A stretch of 64,000 nucleotides of DNA from Myxococcales bacterium (lineage in GTDB: Bacteria; Myxococcota_A; Polyangia; Polyangiales; Polyangiaceae): positions 1 through 64,000 of the forward strand of contig JADJKB010000014.1 of assembly GCA_016706225.1 (NCBI GenBank). The letters are read 5' to 3'. How positions within the stretch are numbered: position 1 is the stretch's first letter; each line of letters opens with the position of its first letter. Shown piece after piece: positions 15,561 to 24,534 of this stretch. Position numbers and translations under genes: made by a program. Below the pieces are notes generated by a model. That model searched no databases and was not told the origin of the DNA. It was given only the letters and a program-made list of their open reading frames with translations.

Positions 15561-17405
15561 ATGAGGCCGCAGACCGGATGGGGATGGGCGCTGGTCGCGC
15601 TCGGAGCCTCGGCGGCCTGCAGCCGCGACTGGGACTCGTTCCAGGTCGGCGACGGAACCGGAGGTTCGGGCGGCGCGGGGGGAAGTGGGGTCGGCGGAGG
15701 TGGCATCGGTGGCGGGACTTGTTTCCCCGGAGCGAAGGTGTGTCCCGATCCGAACGACCCGAAGGTCCTGCTGTGCCTGACCTCGGATGAACCAGCGTAT
15801 GGCTGCAGCAACTCGACGGCGTGCTCCCCCTGCGCGTTGCCCCACGCGCAAGCCAAGTGCAGCGCGGGAAACTGCGCCATCGGCAGCTGCGACGCGGGCT
15901 GGGCCGACTGCAACGGGGATCCGGCGGACGGTTGCGAGGTTGATCTGACGGGCGACAAGGAGCATTGCAGCACGTGTGACAACAACTGCCTGACCGCCAA
16001 GGGCCCCGGCTGGATCTGCTCGAGCGGCGTGTGCGAGGTCAACCCGTGCTGCCCCGACGGCAATCCCGCGTGCGTAACGAAGCAGGACTGCGACGGCAAC
16101 AAACAGAACGGCTGCGAGGTCGACCTCGCGACGGACGCGAACAACTGTAAATCCTGCGGCAACGTCTGTGCGTTGCCGCACGCTCAGAGCTCGTGCTCTC
16201 AGGCTGCCTGCGTAGTCACGGTCTGCGTTGGTGGTTGGGCAAACTGCGACAAGAACGACGTCAACGGTTGTGAGATCAACGTCAGCGACGGCGACAAGGG
16301 CAACTGCGGGGCCTGCGGCAAGACCTGCAATGAGACCAACGCTGGCGCTACCTGCCATAGCGGCAGCTGTCTGCCGGCGTGTTTCCCCGGCTTCGGCGAC
16401 TGCGACAGCAACCCTGACAACGGTTGCGAGACCGATCTCAAGAGCAATGCACTGCACTGCAACGGCTGCGGTAAGGCCTGCAATCCGCAAAATGCTCAGG
16501 CTGCGCTCTGCGACAACGGGGCCTGTAGCTACACCGCTTGCAAGGCGGGGTTTGCCGACTGTGATGGCAACAAGGCCAACGGTTGTGAGACCAACATCTT
16601 CCAGGACAAGACCAACTGCGGTGCCTGTGGCAAGACCTGCAGTGGCAGCTCGGCGCTCTGCAACTCCGGTAGCTGCGGGACGGGCTGTGGCACTGGCCTC
16701 ACCGACTGCGGCGGCACCTGCGTCGCGACGGCCACCGACGTCAACAACTGCGGCGGCTGCGGCGCGAAGTGCACTCCGCCCGCGAACGCCACGGCCACCT
16801 GCAGCGCGGGGGGCTGTGGTTTCATTTGCAACGGCGGCTGGGCGTCGTGCGGCACGACCCAGTGTTTTCAGAACGGGAATGACCCGACGCACTGCTGCTC
16901 CGGAGGCGGATGCAACAGCGCGTGTTCCAACTGCCCGGGGCCCGGCAGTGGCGCCGGCAGCGCGACCTGCAGCGCTGGGAGTTGTGGCATCAATTGTAGC
17001 CCCCCGACCTCGGGCAAGTGCGGCAACAGTTGTTACAACTTCCAGACGGACAAGAACCACTGCGGCAGTTGCGCCACCCAATGCACGGACCCGCCAAACG
17101 GCAGCAACGAGTGCTCGAATGGCGCGTGCAAGCTGACGTGCAATTCGGGTTACCACGCCTGCAGCGGACTGTGTAAATCGAACACCGACGTGGGCAGCTG
17201 TGGCACGAGCTGTTCACCCTGCCCGGGACCGTCGGCGGGGACGGGATCGGCCACTTGCATCGGCGGAGCTTGCGGCATCACGTGCTCGGGGAGTACGCCA
17301 ACACTCTGCGGCTCCGCCTGCGTCGATACCAAGACGAATCCGCTTCACTGCGGTGGCTGCGCCAAGATCTGCAGTCAGTCCTGCGTCGGCGGCACCTGCA
17401 TCTGA
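15561..17405 (+). CDS. Cys-rich repeat lipoprotein (NGCE-type repeats)
   Basis: The protein has 614 residues from the ATG at 15561, which opens a signal with lipobox SAAC (MRPQTGWGWALVALGASAAC). After a Gly/Ser linker the body is a long run of 30-45-residue Cys-rich units with the recurring pattern ADCnGn..nGCE.dl...NCgaCGk.C, for example DCDGNKANGCETNIFQDKTN and NCGACGKTC. Similar arrays are common in myxobacterial surface proteins and are thought to be disulfide-rich stalks or adhesins; no function is established here. It ends 9 bases from a convergent kinase gene. Confidence 0.88.
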   Translation: MRPQTGWGWALVALGASAACSRDWDSFQVGDGTGGSGGAGGSGVGGGGIGGGTCFPGAKVCPDPNDPKVLLCLTSDEPAYGCSNSTACSPCALPHAQAKCSAGNCAIGSCDAGWADCNGDPADGCEVDLTGDKEHCSTCDNNCLTAKGPGWICSSGVCEVNPCCPDGNPACVTKQDCDGNKQNGCEVDLATDANNCKSCGNVCALPHAQSSCSQAACVVTVCVGGWANCDKNDVNGCEINVSDGDKGNCGACGKTCNETNAGATCHSGSCLPACFPGFGDCDSNPDNGCETDLKSNALHCNGCGKACNPQNAQAALCDNGACSYTACKAGFADCDGNKANGCETNIFQDKTNCGACGKTCSGSSALCNSGSCGTGCGTGLTDCGGTCVATATDVNNCGGCGAKCTPPANATATCSAGGCGFICNGGWASCGTTQCFQNGNDPTHCCSGGGCNSACSNCPGPGSGAGSATCSAGSCGINCSPPTSGKCGNSCYNFQTDKNHCGSCATQCTDPPNGSNECSNGACKLTCNSGYHACSGLCKSNTDVGSCGTSCSPCPGPSAGTGSATCIGGACGITCSGSTPTLCGSACVDTKTNPLHCGGCAKICSQSCVGGTCI

Positions 17406-17414
17406 GATCGGGGG

Positions 17415-18935
17415 TCACTCCCGTGACAAGCTGCCAAACGTTGGCTTTTTTTGCGCCGCCGGGGTCGACGCTGGCGACATCGGTCGTCCGCGGCTCGGGC
17501 GTTTCGCGGTGTTCTCCGCAGCGGGTACCGCTTCCGCCGAACCAGCCGGAGCCCCGTCCGTGATTTCGGTGAGCGCTGTCACAGGCGTGCTCACCGATGG
17601 CGCCGCGCTTGGGGTCGCCACCTCGCGTGGCGCGTTCGCGGGTGCCGTGAGCCCGGGAGTGCTGGCGGCAGGAGCCGTGCCGGGTCCCGCGCGCCAGACG
17701 AACACCACCGTCACCACCAAGACGCCTGCGACGACAACCAACACCGCCGACAACCAGCCGAGCCTCTTCACCGGGCTCGGCGGCGGCACGAGGGAGTGCG
17801 CCACGTTGGCGTTGGACTTGGAGCCGAGCTCTCCGGCCAGTGCACCGGAGCCGGTGTCCGGGATGCTCTTCTGGCCGAAACCAAGCGGCTCGGTTGGAGG
17901 CTCCAGCTCGGCAAACGACGCGGTCGCTGCGCGTGCCAGCTCGTGCGCTCGCGCCGAGCCGTCTTCGCGCGAATCGAGCCCAGTGTCACTGGTTTCGAGC
18001 TCTCCGACCACCCGCGCTCGTTCGGCGAGCGAGTCGTGCGCCAGTGAGTCGACCCAGTCGGCGACCTCGGCCGGTAGCGCTAGCCGCATGGCCCGCTCGA
18101 GCGCCACGGCCATGTCCTGTGCACTCGCGAAGCGGTCGTCGATCTCGCGCGCGAGCCCGCGCATCACGATGGCCTCGATCTCCGGCGGAATGTCGGGCAC
18201 CAACCGACTCGGTGGGTGCACGTTGCCGCTCAAGATGCGCGTGATCGTGGCGCCGGCGTCGGCGCTCGTGTGCAGGCGGCGAGCGGTGAGCAATTCCCAA
18301 AAAACCACGGACGCCGCGTAGACGTCGGTGCGCGCATCGACGTGTTTCTCTTCGAGCTGCTCCGCGGCCATGTAGGAGAGCTTGCCCTTGAGCTGTCCTT
18401 CGTGGGTCGTCTGGATGCGGTTGACCGCCTTGGCGATGCCAAAGTCCGTCACCCGCGCCGTGCCGTCGGCGCCGACCAGCACGTTCTGCGGTGAGACGTC
18501 CCGGTGCACGACCTGAAGCGGCTCGCCGCGTTCGTTCCTTGCCTGATGCGCCGCGTGCAAACCGTAGAGCACGTCCGCCACGATCCGCCCCGCGATCCCG
18601 GGTGGAACCGGGCTGCCCGCCGACAGCTTCCAGAGCCGGGCGAGGGACTCGCCGTGGATGTAGTCCATGACCAGAAACAGCTCGCCGTCGCGCGCCTCGA
18701 CGTCGAGCACGGACACCACATTGGGGTGACGGATGCGCGCCGCAATTCTGGCTTCGTCCAGGAACATCGAGACGAATTCGGGGTCCCTCGCGAAGCCCGG
18801 GTGGGAGCGTTTGATGGCGACGGTGCGAGCGAAGCCAGCCTGTCCCTTGAGTCGCCCGAGGTGCACCGTGGCCATGCCGCCGGAGGCGAGCTCCGCGAAC
18901 AGCACGTAGCGGCCGATTTCTTGCGGTACTCCCAT
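17415..18935 (-). CDS. Transmembrane Ser/Thr protein kinase
   Basis: The protein has 506 residues. N-terminal kinase domain (~residues 8-280): glycine loop ELASGGMATVHLGR, VAIK lysine, catalytic loop VVHRDVSPQNVL, VTDFGIAK, and a substrate-loop region around SYMAAEQL. The HRDVSPQN variant is common in myxobacterial Pkn2-type kinases. A Ser/Pro-rich juxtamembrane region follows, then one membrane segment (about 393-414, WLSAVLVVVAGVLVVTVVFVW) and a ~90-residue Pro/Ala-rich external tail with no sensor fold. It begins 9 bases after a TPR/PEGA-like gene, so the two are co-transcribed; the same partner type recurs beside the kinase at 44576-46087. The partner may be sensor or substrate. Confidence 0.95.
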   Translation of the reverse strand: MGVPQEIGRYVLFAELASGGMATVHLGRLKGQAGFARTVAIKRSHPGFARDPEFVSMFLDEARIAARIRHPNVVSVLDVEARDGELFLVMDYIHGESLARLWKLSAGSPVPPGIAGRIVADVLYGLHAAHQARNERGEPLQVVHRDVSPQNVLVGADGTARVTDFGIAKAVNRIQTTHEGQLKGKLSYMAAEQLEEKHVDARTDVYAASVVFWELLTARRLHTSADAGATITRILSGNVHPPSRLVPDIPPEIEAIVMRGLAREIDDRFASAQDMAVALERAMRLALPAEVADWVDSLAHDSLAERARVVGELETSDTGLDSREDGSARAHELARAATASFAELEPPTEPLGFGQKSIPDTGSGALAGELGSKSNANVAHSLVPPPSPVKRLGWLSAVLVVVAGVLVVTVVFVWRAGPGTAPAASTPGLTAPANAPREVATPSAAPSVSTPVTALTEITDGAPAGSAEAVPAAENTAKRPSRGRPMSPASTPAAQKKPTFGSLSRE

Positions 18936-18944
18936 GGTCGGCCT

Positions 18945-19907
18945 TCAGAACCTCCCGCTCACGACGAGGCCACCCGGCGTTGCTTTCACGACCGCCTGGG
19001 CTCCGGTGCGTTCGCGGGAGCCGAGCACGTACAGCGTGACGCCCCCGGCCACCGCCAACGCTCCGCCGATGACGAGCACCTGACTCCAGGTCTCTTTGCG
19101 CTTCGCGCGATCGATTCGGTCCTGCTCTTCCGCAGCGCATTTCTTGTCTGGGCAGCGCTGCTCCAGGGTCGAGAAGTCACTCCCGGCATCGAACCACAGG
19201 TAACTCCCCACACCCGCCGCAACGACGCCGACCGCTCCGAGCACCAGTCCCGCCGTTGGCAATACCGATTTGGACTTCGACGGTGCGCCTTCGTCGGCGG
19301 CCGCGCGCTGCGGTTCGGGATCGGCGGGTCGCGGTGTCGTGATCCAGGTGACCCGAAGGTGGGCCCGGGCCCCTTCGGGCACCGCGAGCATGCGAGAGAA
19401 CTTGCGACCGTCCGGTGCAACCGCAGCAATCCGGTGCTGTCCCGGACTGATGGGCAAGGGTGTGCCGGCGACCCCAGCGGGCAGTGGGTCGTCGTCCAAG
19501 GTCAGCTTCGTTCCCTTTGGCACGTCGCCACCGAGGTCGATCACCAGCGTAGGCACGCGCCCCACTAGGATGCGGAGTCGCTCGCGAGCAAAACTCGCGC
19601 GGGTCTCGTCACCGGCCTTGACGGAGACCTCGAGCAAACGCTGGAAGCGCGCGTAGGCGTCCAGCACTCGGTCGAGCCGCTCCTCGGCCATTGCCCAGCC
19701 TTGCAGTGTGCCGCGGGCCGGATCGAGCTCATAGCTGGCGCGGAACTTCTCGACGGAGGCACGGAAGTCACCGCCGTCTGCCAGAGTCACGGCCTGACGA
19801 AAGAGCGCGTCCGCGGCGGCCTTGGTCGCGACCTCGCCGGCGCTCGCCACGCTGCTCGTGAGACACAGGCCGAGGGCACACGCCAAGATGGTTCGGGTGA
19901 GCCGCAA
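18945..19907 (-). CDS. Kinase-associated TPR/PEGA-like envelope protein
   Basis: The protein has 320 residues. It has a cleavable signal (MRLTRTILACALGLCLTSSVASA), a ~100-residue TPR-like helical domain (ADALFRQAVTLADGGDFRAS ...), a ~70-residue PEGA-like beta domain (LTLDDDPLPAGVAGTPLPIS, then PGQHRIAAVAPDG), a charged linker, and two hydrophobic segments near the C-terminus (TAGLVLGAVGVVAAGVGSYL; VLVIGGALAVAGGVTLYVLG) joined by a loop with two cysteines. The same architecture is found in the protein at 43541-44572, also next to a kinase gene. It is probably an envelope sensor or adaptor for the downstream kinase. The architecture is clear; the role is inferred from the recurring pairing. Confidence 0.88.
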   Translation of the reverse strand: MRLTRTILACALGLCLTSSVASAGEVATKAAADALFRQAVTLADGGDFRASVEKFRASYELDPARGTLQGWAMAEERLDRVLDAYARFQRLLEVSVKAGDETRASFARERLRILVGRVPTLVIDLGGDVPKGTKLTLDDDPLPAGVAGTPLPISPGQHRIAAVAPDGRKFSRMLAVPEGARAHLRVTWITTPRPADPEPQRAAADEGAPSKSKSVLPTAGLVLGAVGVVAAGVGSYLWFDAGSDFSTLEQRCPDKKCAAEEQDRIDRAKRKETWSQVLVIGGALAVAGGVTLYVLGSRERTGAQAVVKATPGGLVVSGRF

Positions 19908-20147
19908 GCTTCACGCCTCCAGCTCGGGCAGTCTCGGGAAGCCGGGGCTCCGAGCGTGCTCCAGTTCGAAATCCATCAGCGTCATGGTGGCAACCAAGCC
20001 TCGCACAGCTCGTGCTCGAGGGCGTAGGTGCATTGTCGCCAGGGGGGTGGCCGAAGCGCAAGACATGTCGTGTGGTAGCGCCGGACCGCGACGGCAGCCA
20101 ACCCTGCGGCCGCCCGAGGTGGCCCGCGTCTCGCGGTCATTCTCAGC

Positions 20148-23100
20148 TCATTTCGGAACCGACCACTGACAGCTGGCGTTGCAGCCGGTGACGCCGTCGC
20201 ACTGCTCGCCGAAGGCGGACTGCACGTAGCCGTCGCCGCAGTAGGGTGCCCAGGTGCACGTCACCTTGCACGTTCCCGCACCGTAGGCCGTCGATACCGG
20301 AGCGTTGGCGGGCCCGTTGTCACACTGCTCGGGGCCGTTCTTGACGCCATCGCCACAGTAGCCGGGCAGGGTGCAATCGGCATTGCAAGTGCCGTAGGCG
20401 CCGCTGTTCACTCCGTTGTCACACTGCTCCCCCGGATCCTTGTAGCCATTGCCGCACTTGAGCTGGCAGTGAATGTCGCAGTTGCTAGCCAAGGAGCCGT
20501 TGGCCGCCCCGTCGTCGCATTTCTCCGGGGGTTGCACGATGCCGTTGCCGCAGCTGAGGAGCGGCACGAAGTTCTTGCAGTCCGGCGTACACGAGCCCGG
20601 CTGCCCGCTGTTGACCCCGTCGTCACACAGTTCGCCGAACGCACCATCCACGGCCTTGTCACCGCAGTAGGGCGCCGGTGTGCAGGCGTTGGTGCAGAGG
20701 GCAGTCCCGTACGCCGTGGCGCTGTTGGCCGCACCCTGGTCGCAGGTCTCCGGCGGCTTCGTCAGCTTTCCGTCTCCGCAGTAGTCGGCCAGGGTGCAGC
20801 CGGCCTTGCAGGTGCCGTAGCTGCCGTCGTTCTTCCCGTCGTCGCACTGCTCGCTGCCGTTCTTGATCCCGTCGCCGCAGCGCGGTCCGAAGCTGCAGTT
20901 CGCGTTGCACTTGCCGTAGCCGCCCGTGTTGCTGGCGCTACCGTCGTCGCACTCCTCGCCCGCGTCCACGCTGCCGTTGCCGCATTTGAGCTTGCAGGTC
21001 AGCGTGCACTTGCTGCTGGTGGCGCCGTTGTTTGCGCCATCGTCGCACTGCTCACCGTTGCCGAGTTGCAACGCGCCGTCGCCGCAGCGGGGGCCGAGCA
21101 CACAGCTCGGTCCACACTTGCCGTAAGCGCCGGTGTTGTTGACGGTGCCGTCGTCGCACTGCTCGCCGTTCGAGACGACGGCGTCGCCGCAGTACGGCGC
21201 CCAGACGCAGCCTGGTCCGCACTGTTGCGAGGTCCCGCCATAGGTGGCCAGGTTGCTGCCGTTGTCACACACCTCGGGGGGATTCTGGGTCAGCGAATCT
21301 CCGCAGTAAGGCCCGCGAGTACAGTTCGGTTTGCACTTGCCGTAGGCGCCCGTGTTGTTGACGGTGCCGTCGTCGCAGATCTCGTTGCCCGCCACGATGC
21401 CGTCTCCACAGCTGGTCGTGCACTGGGAAATGGCGTGCACGAAGTTGGAGAGAGTCAGGCGGTAGTTCGACGCGTCCGTGTGGCGCTCGGCCTGGAACGT
21501 CGCAATTTCGTACATGCCGCCGACGACCAGACCGAGGTTGGTGGCCGCGGTCGCGTCGAGCGTGATGCTGCCGTTGGCCGCCGGGTGCAGGCCGCCCAGA
21601 TCCACCGCCAGCTTGCCGTTGATGAACACCCAGACGTCGTCGTCCCCCGTGAAGTCGAACACCTCGGGGGTTGCGCCGCCCTGATAAGTGAACTGGTAAC
21701 GGAGCTCGCTGGTGAAGGCGAAGTTGTGGTTGTTGTAGGTCTGGGCGTTGCCCCAGCCGAGCCCGTCGACCGGGAAGAACGCCGAGCTCGCGAACTGGTA
21801 GGTGTTGCCCGCGCCCTTCGCCAGGACCAGCGTCGTCGGCGGGCCGTTCGGCAGCCCGTTGGTCGTGTAGACCAGCTTCGAGTACGGGTTCGCGCCCGTG
21901 GGGTTGCCCGCAGCGCAGCCCACGTCGTGATACCACCAGCAGAACGCGGTCGCGTCCGTGAGCTGCTGAGTGCCCAGGCTGCCGATGGTTGCGTTGAAGA
22001 CGGGTTTGCTGTCGCTGCCGAGGTTCGTCTTGACCAACCCGGTGCTCGGCGTCGGGCCTCCGTAGTACTCGAAATCGGGATGTCCGGGGCCGGGGGAGGT
22101 GGTGCCCCGGTAGAGGAAGTCTCGATACAAGATCGGGATCACCAGCTGGCTCGGCGGAGCTTCGGTCACGACGTTGCAGGACCAGCCACTCTCGATCTGG
22201 CAGCTTGCCGAACAGCCGTCGCCGTTCTGGGTGTTGCCATCGTCACACGCCTCTTGCGGGAACTTGAGGCCATCGCCGCACACGGGCGTGCACTGACCGT
22301 TGGCGCACGAGGGCTCGATTTTGCACGACGGTGAGCAGCCGTCATACGGGATCTTGTTGGCGTCGTCGCACTGTTCGAAGCCCTCTTTGTTGCCGTCGCC
22401 GCAGGTCGTGGCGTGGCACACGCTCTTTCCGCTCACGGTCACGCACGCCCAACCCGGCTCGAGCTTGCACGCGGCGCTGCAGCCATCGTTGCTGGCAGGA
22501 TTGCCGTCGTCGCACTGCTCGAGCCCAGCCAGGATGCCGTCTCCGCACTGCTTCGCGACGCATTTTCCGCCGGGGACGGGGCACGTCCAGCCCGCCTCGA
22601 GCTGGCACGCCGCGCTGCAACCATCGCCTCCACCCGTGTTGCCGTCGTCGCACTGCTCGGTGCCGGCGATCACGGCGTCGCCGCATTTCACGGTCGTGAC
22701 ACACAGCTGCCCGGGGGTCGGACAGGTGAAGAGTGGCTCGATCTGGCAAGACCCACTGCAGCCATCGCCGCCCGTCTTGTTGCCGTCATCGCAGCCCTCA
22801 CCGGCTTCGAGCTTGCTGTTGCCACACACCGCGACGGGCACACACAGCTGGCCCGGAGTCGGACAGTTGTAGCCGGGCTCCGCCTGGCAGGTGCCCGAGC
22901 AGCCGTCGCCCGGTGCCGTGTTGCCGTCGTCACATTGTTCGGTGCCGCCGAGCTTGGCGTCGCCGCAGGTGTTCTGCGGCGCCTTCACACACGGGCCACC
23001 CGTGGCGGGACAGGTGTAACCTGGCTCGACCTGGGTGCAGTCAGCGGCGCAGCCGTCGCTTGCATTGGTGTTGCCGTCATCGCAACTCTCGCCGGGATCG

Positions 23101-23945
23101 ACCTTGCCGTTGCCGCAGACCCAGATCGAGATGCAGGGTTTTCCGGGCGTCAGACACACGTAGCCGGGCTCGAGGGTGCACACCCCCGAACAACCGTCGC
23201 CGGGGGTCGTGCCGCCGTCGTCGCAGGCCTCACCCTTGCCAGCCTGCACCACGCCGTCTCCGCAGTACTCGTTCTTGAGACAAGGTTTACCCGGCGTCGG
23301 ACAGACCCAACCGGTCTCGAGCGCGCACGTCGCGCTGCAGCCGTCGCCCGGGGTCGTGCCACCGTCGTCACACTGTTCCCCGGAATTGACGGCTCCGTCT
23401 CCGCAGAAGCTGGTCGTCACGGGTGTGCAGGGCGCGCCGGGTACGCTGCAAGCCCAGCCCGTCTCGACCGTGCATGTCCCGCTGCAACCATCCCCCGGAG
23501 TCTTGTTGCCGTCGTCGCAGGCTTCGTTGCCACTGAGCTTGCCGTCGCCGCAGACCGCTGCCTTGACCACGCAGGGCTGACCCGGGGTGGGGCAGCCATA
23601 ACCGGGCTCGACCTCGCACACGCCGGAGCAACCGTCGCCGGGTTTTGCGTTGCCGTCGTCGCAGCTCTCCGGTGTGGTGATGACGGAATCACCGCAGACC
23701 GCGGCTGCGTCGCAGCCCGGGCAAGCCCCATCGACCCCGCCGGCGTCGGCCCCATCCGGTCCGCTGTCAAACGTGATGCCGGTTCCGCCGCTGCCGCCAC
23801 CGCCGCCGCTGCCGCCCGCTGCCGCCGAGCCGCCGGTGCCTCCGGCGCCGCCGTTGGATTGCGTCACGTCCGGCGCACCTCCGCAGGCGTGCAAGATGAA
23901 GAGCGCCGGGAGCGAAACAAGAACCAGCGCACGCAGGAGCGTCAT
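20148..23945 (-). CDS. Giant DUF4215-repeat lipoprotein with central fibro-slime domain
   Basis: The protein has 1265 residues. The signal ends LPALFILHACGG (lipobox), then a Gly-rich linker. Residues ~80-590 are about thirteen DUF4215-type units of ~35-40 residues (CGDG...E.CDDGN...GDGCS..C..E.G..C..PG..C). Residues ~600-810 are a fibro-slime domain: VIPILYRDFLYRGTTSPGPG, AFCWWYHDVGC, FDFTGDDDVWVFINGKLAVD and LGGLHPAANGSITLDATAA are hallmarks of that PA14-like module. More Cys-rich units (CDDGTVNNTGAYGKC type) fill the C-terminus. Fibro-slime modules occur in large secreted adhesion and matrix proteins. It is probably a surface adhesin or predation/matrix protein; no operon partner. The ~200-bp upstream region of the convergent-side neighbour gives no further hints. 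Confidence 0.92.
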   Translation of the reverse strand: MTLLRALVLVSLPALFILHACGGAPDVTQSNGGAGGTGGSAAAGGSGGGGGSGGTGITFDSGPDGADAGGVDGACPGCDAAAVCGDSVITTPESCDDGNAKPGDGCSGVCEVEPGYGCPTPGQPCVVKAAVCGDGKLSGNEACDDGNKTPGDGCSGTCTVETGWACSVPGAPCTPVTTSFCGDGAVNSGEQCDDGGTTPGDGCSATCALETGWVCPTPGKPCLKNEYCGDGVVQAGKGEACDDGGTTPGDGCSGVCTLEPGYVCLTPGKPCISIWVCGNGKVDPGESCDDGNTNASDGCAADCTQVEPGYTCPATGGPCVKAPQNTCGDAKLGGTEQCDDGNTAPGDGCSGTCQAEPGYNCPTPGQLCVPVAVCGNSKLEAGEGCDDGNKTGGDGCSGSCQIEPLFTCPTPGQLCVTTVKCGDAVIAGTEQCDDGNTGGGDGCSAACQLEAGWTCPVPGGKCVAKQCGDGILAGLEQCDDGNPASNDGCSAACKLEPGWACVTVSGKSVCHATTCGDGNKEGFEQCDDANKIPYDGCSPSCKIEPSCANGQCTPVCGDGLKFPQEACDDGNTQNGDGCSASCQIESGWSCNVVTEAPPSQLVIPILYRDFLYRGTTSPGPGHPDFEYYGGPTPSTGLVKTNLGSDSKPVFNATIGSLGTQQLTDATAFCWWYHDVGCAAGNPTGANPYSKLVYTTNGLPNGPPTTLVLAKGAGNTYQFASSAFFPVDGLGWGNAQTYNNHNFAFTSELRYQFTYQGGATPEVFDFTGDDDVWVFINGKLAVDLGGLHPAANGSITLDATAATNLGLVVGGMYEIATFQAERHTDASNYRLTLSNFVHAISQCTTSCGDGIVAGNEICDDGTVNNTGAYGKCKPNCTRGPYCGDSLTQNPPEVCDNGSNLATYGGTSQQCGPGCVWAPYCGDAVVSNGEQCDDGTVNNTGAYGKCGPSCVLGPRCGDGALQLGNGEQCDDGANNGATSSKCTLTCKLKCGNGSVDAGEECDDGSASNTGGYGKCNANCSFGPRCGDGIKNGSEQCDDGKNDGSYGTCKAGCTLADYCGDGKLTKPPETCDQGAANSATAYGTALCTNACTPAPYCGDKAVDGAFGELCDDGVNSGQPGSCTPDCKNFVPLLSCGNGIVQPPEKCDDGAANGSLASNCDIHCQLKCGNGYKDPGEQCDNGVNSGAYGTCNADCTLPGYCGDGVKNGPEQCDNGPANAPVSTAYGAGTCKVTCTWAPYCGDGYVQSAFGEQCDGVTGCNASCQWSVPK

Positions 23946-24073
23946 GGGAACTTCCTAACTAGGTGAGCAGGGCACGCCTGACGGAAGCCTGAGCATACCG
24001 CGAATTGCGACGGGCGCGCGCGTGTGCCCGATCGGCACGTCGTGCGCCAGCGCTTGCCCGCGGTCCGAGCGCT

Positions 24074-24527
24074 TCAGTTTCTACCGATTGCTTGCGCCGC
24101 GCACGCCTGTTTCAGCGAGGCGTACCCCTCGAGCTGCGGAGGGACCCAGCGCTCGAGGCCCTCGAGCTCCAGGATGGGGCGGTGCTTGGGGTTGTCGAAG
24201 CTCATCGCAAAGAGTGAGTCGGCGAAGCGCCGGGTCATCTCAGGATCGGCTTCGGGGCTCGTCGTGAACATGCAGTGGTGAAAGGACGGGGACTCCCAGA
24301 TGGGCTTGCCGCGCCCCTTGCTCGCGTCGAGCGCCTGCACGAATGCCAGGTTGGTGTTCGACGTCGATCTTGCCCGCGAGGAGCGCGTCGACTTGCGCGC
24401 CGTAGGAGAGAGACAGCACCACCTCGACGGGCAGCTTGGCCTCGTCACGGAAACAACTCCGCAGGCCCTCCCAGATGGTGACGACCTTGGGTTCGTAGGC
24501 CACTGCGCCGATGGTGAATGTCGTCAT
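24074..24527 (-). pseudogene. PhnD/TauA-like substrate-binding protein, frameshifted and internally deleted
   Basis: The N-terminal frame from the ATG 24527 reads MTTFTIGAVAYEPKVVTIWE ... VDALLAGKIDVE. At about 24358 the homologous reading continues in another frame as NTNLAFVQALDASKGRGKPI and then WESPSFHHCMFTTSPEADPE ... LELEGLERWVPPQLEGY to the stop at 24074. Family members (phosphate/phosphonate ABC-type binding proteins) are ~270 residues. Here the two parts total ~150, and the middle, with the usual AMRDTD-type segment and second lobe, is absent between KGRGKPI and WESPSF. So there is both a frameshift and a large internal deletion. The start lies 8 bases after the acyl-CoA dehydrogenase stop, so the two were an operon. 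Non-functional as written. Confidence 0.75.
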
Positions 24528-24534
24528 GCTGTCG

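Noticed and set aside
20469..22334. 621-codon plus-strand ORF
   Set aside because: Antisense to the DUF4215 repeats; its periodicity mirrors them and no domain is visible.
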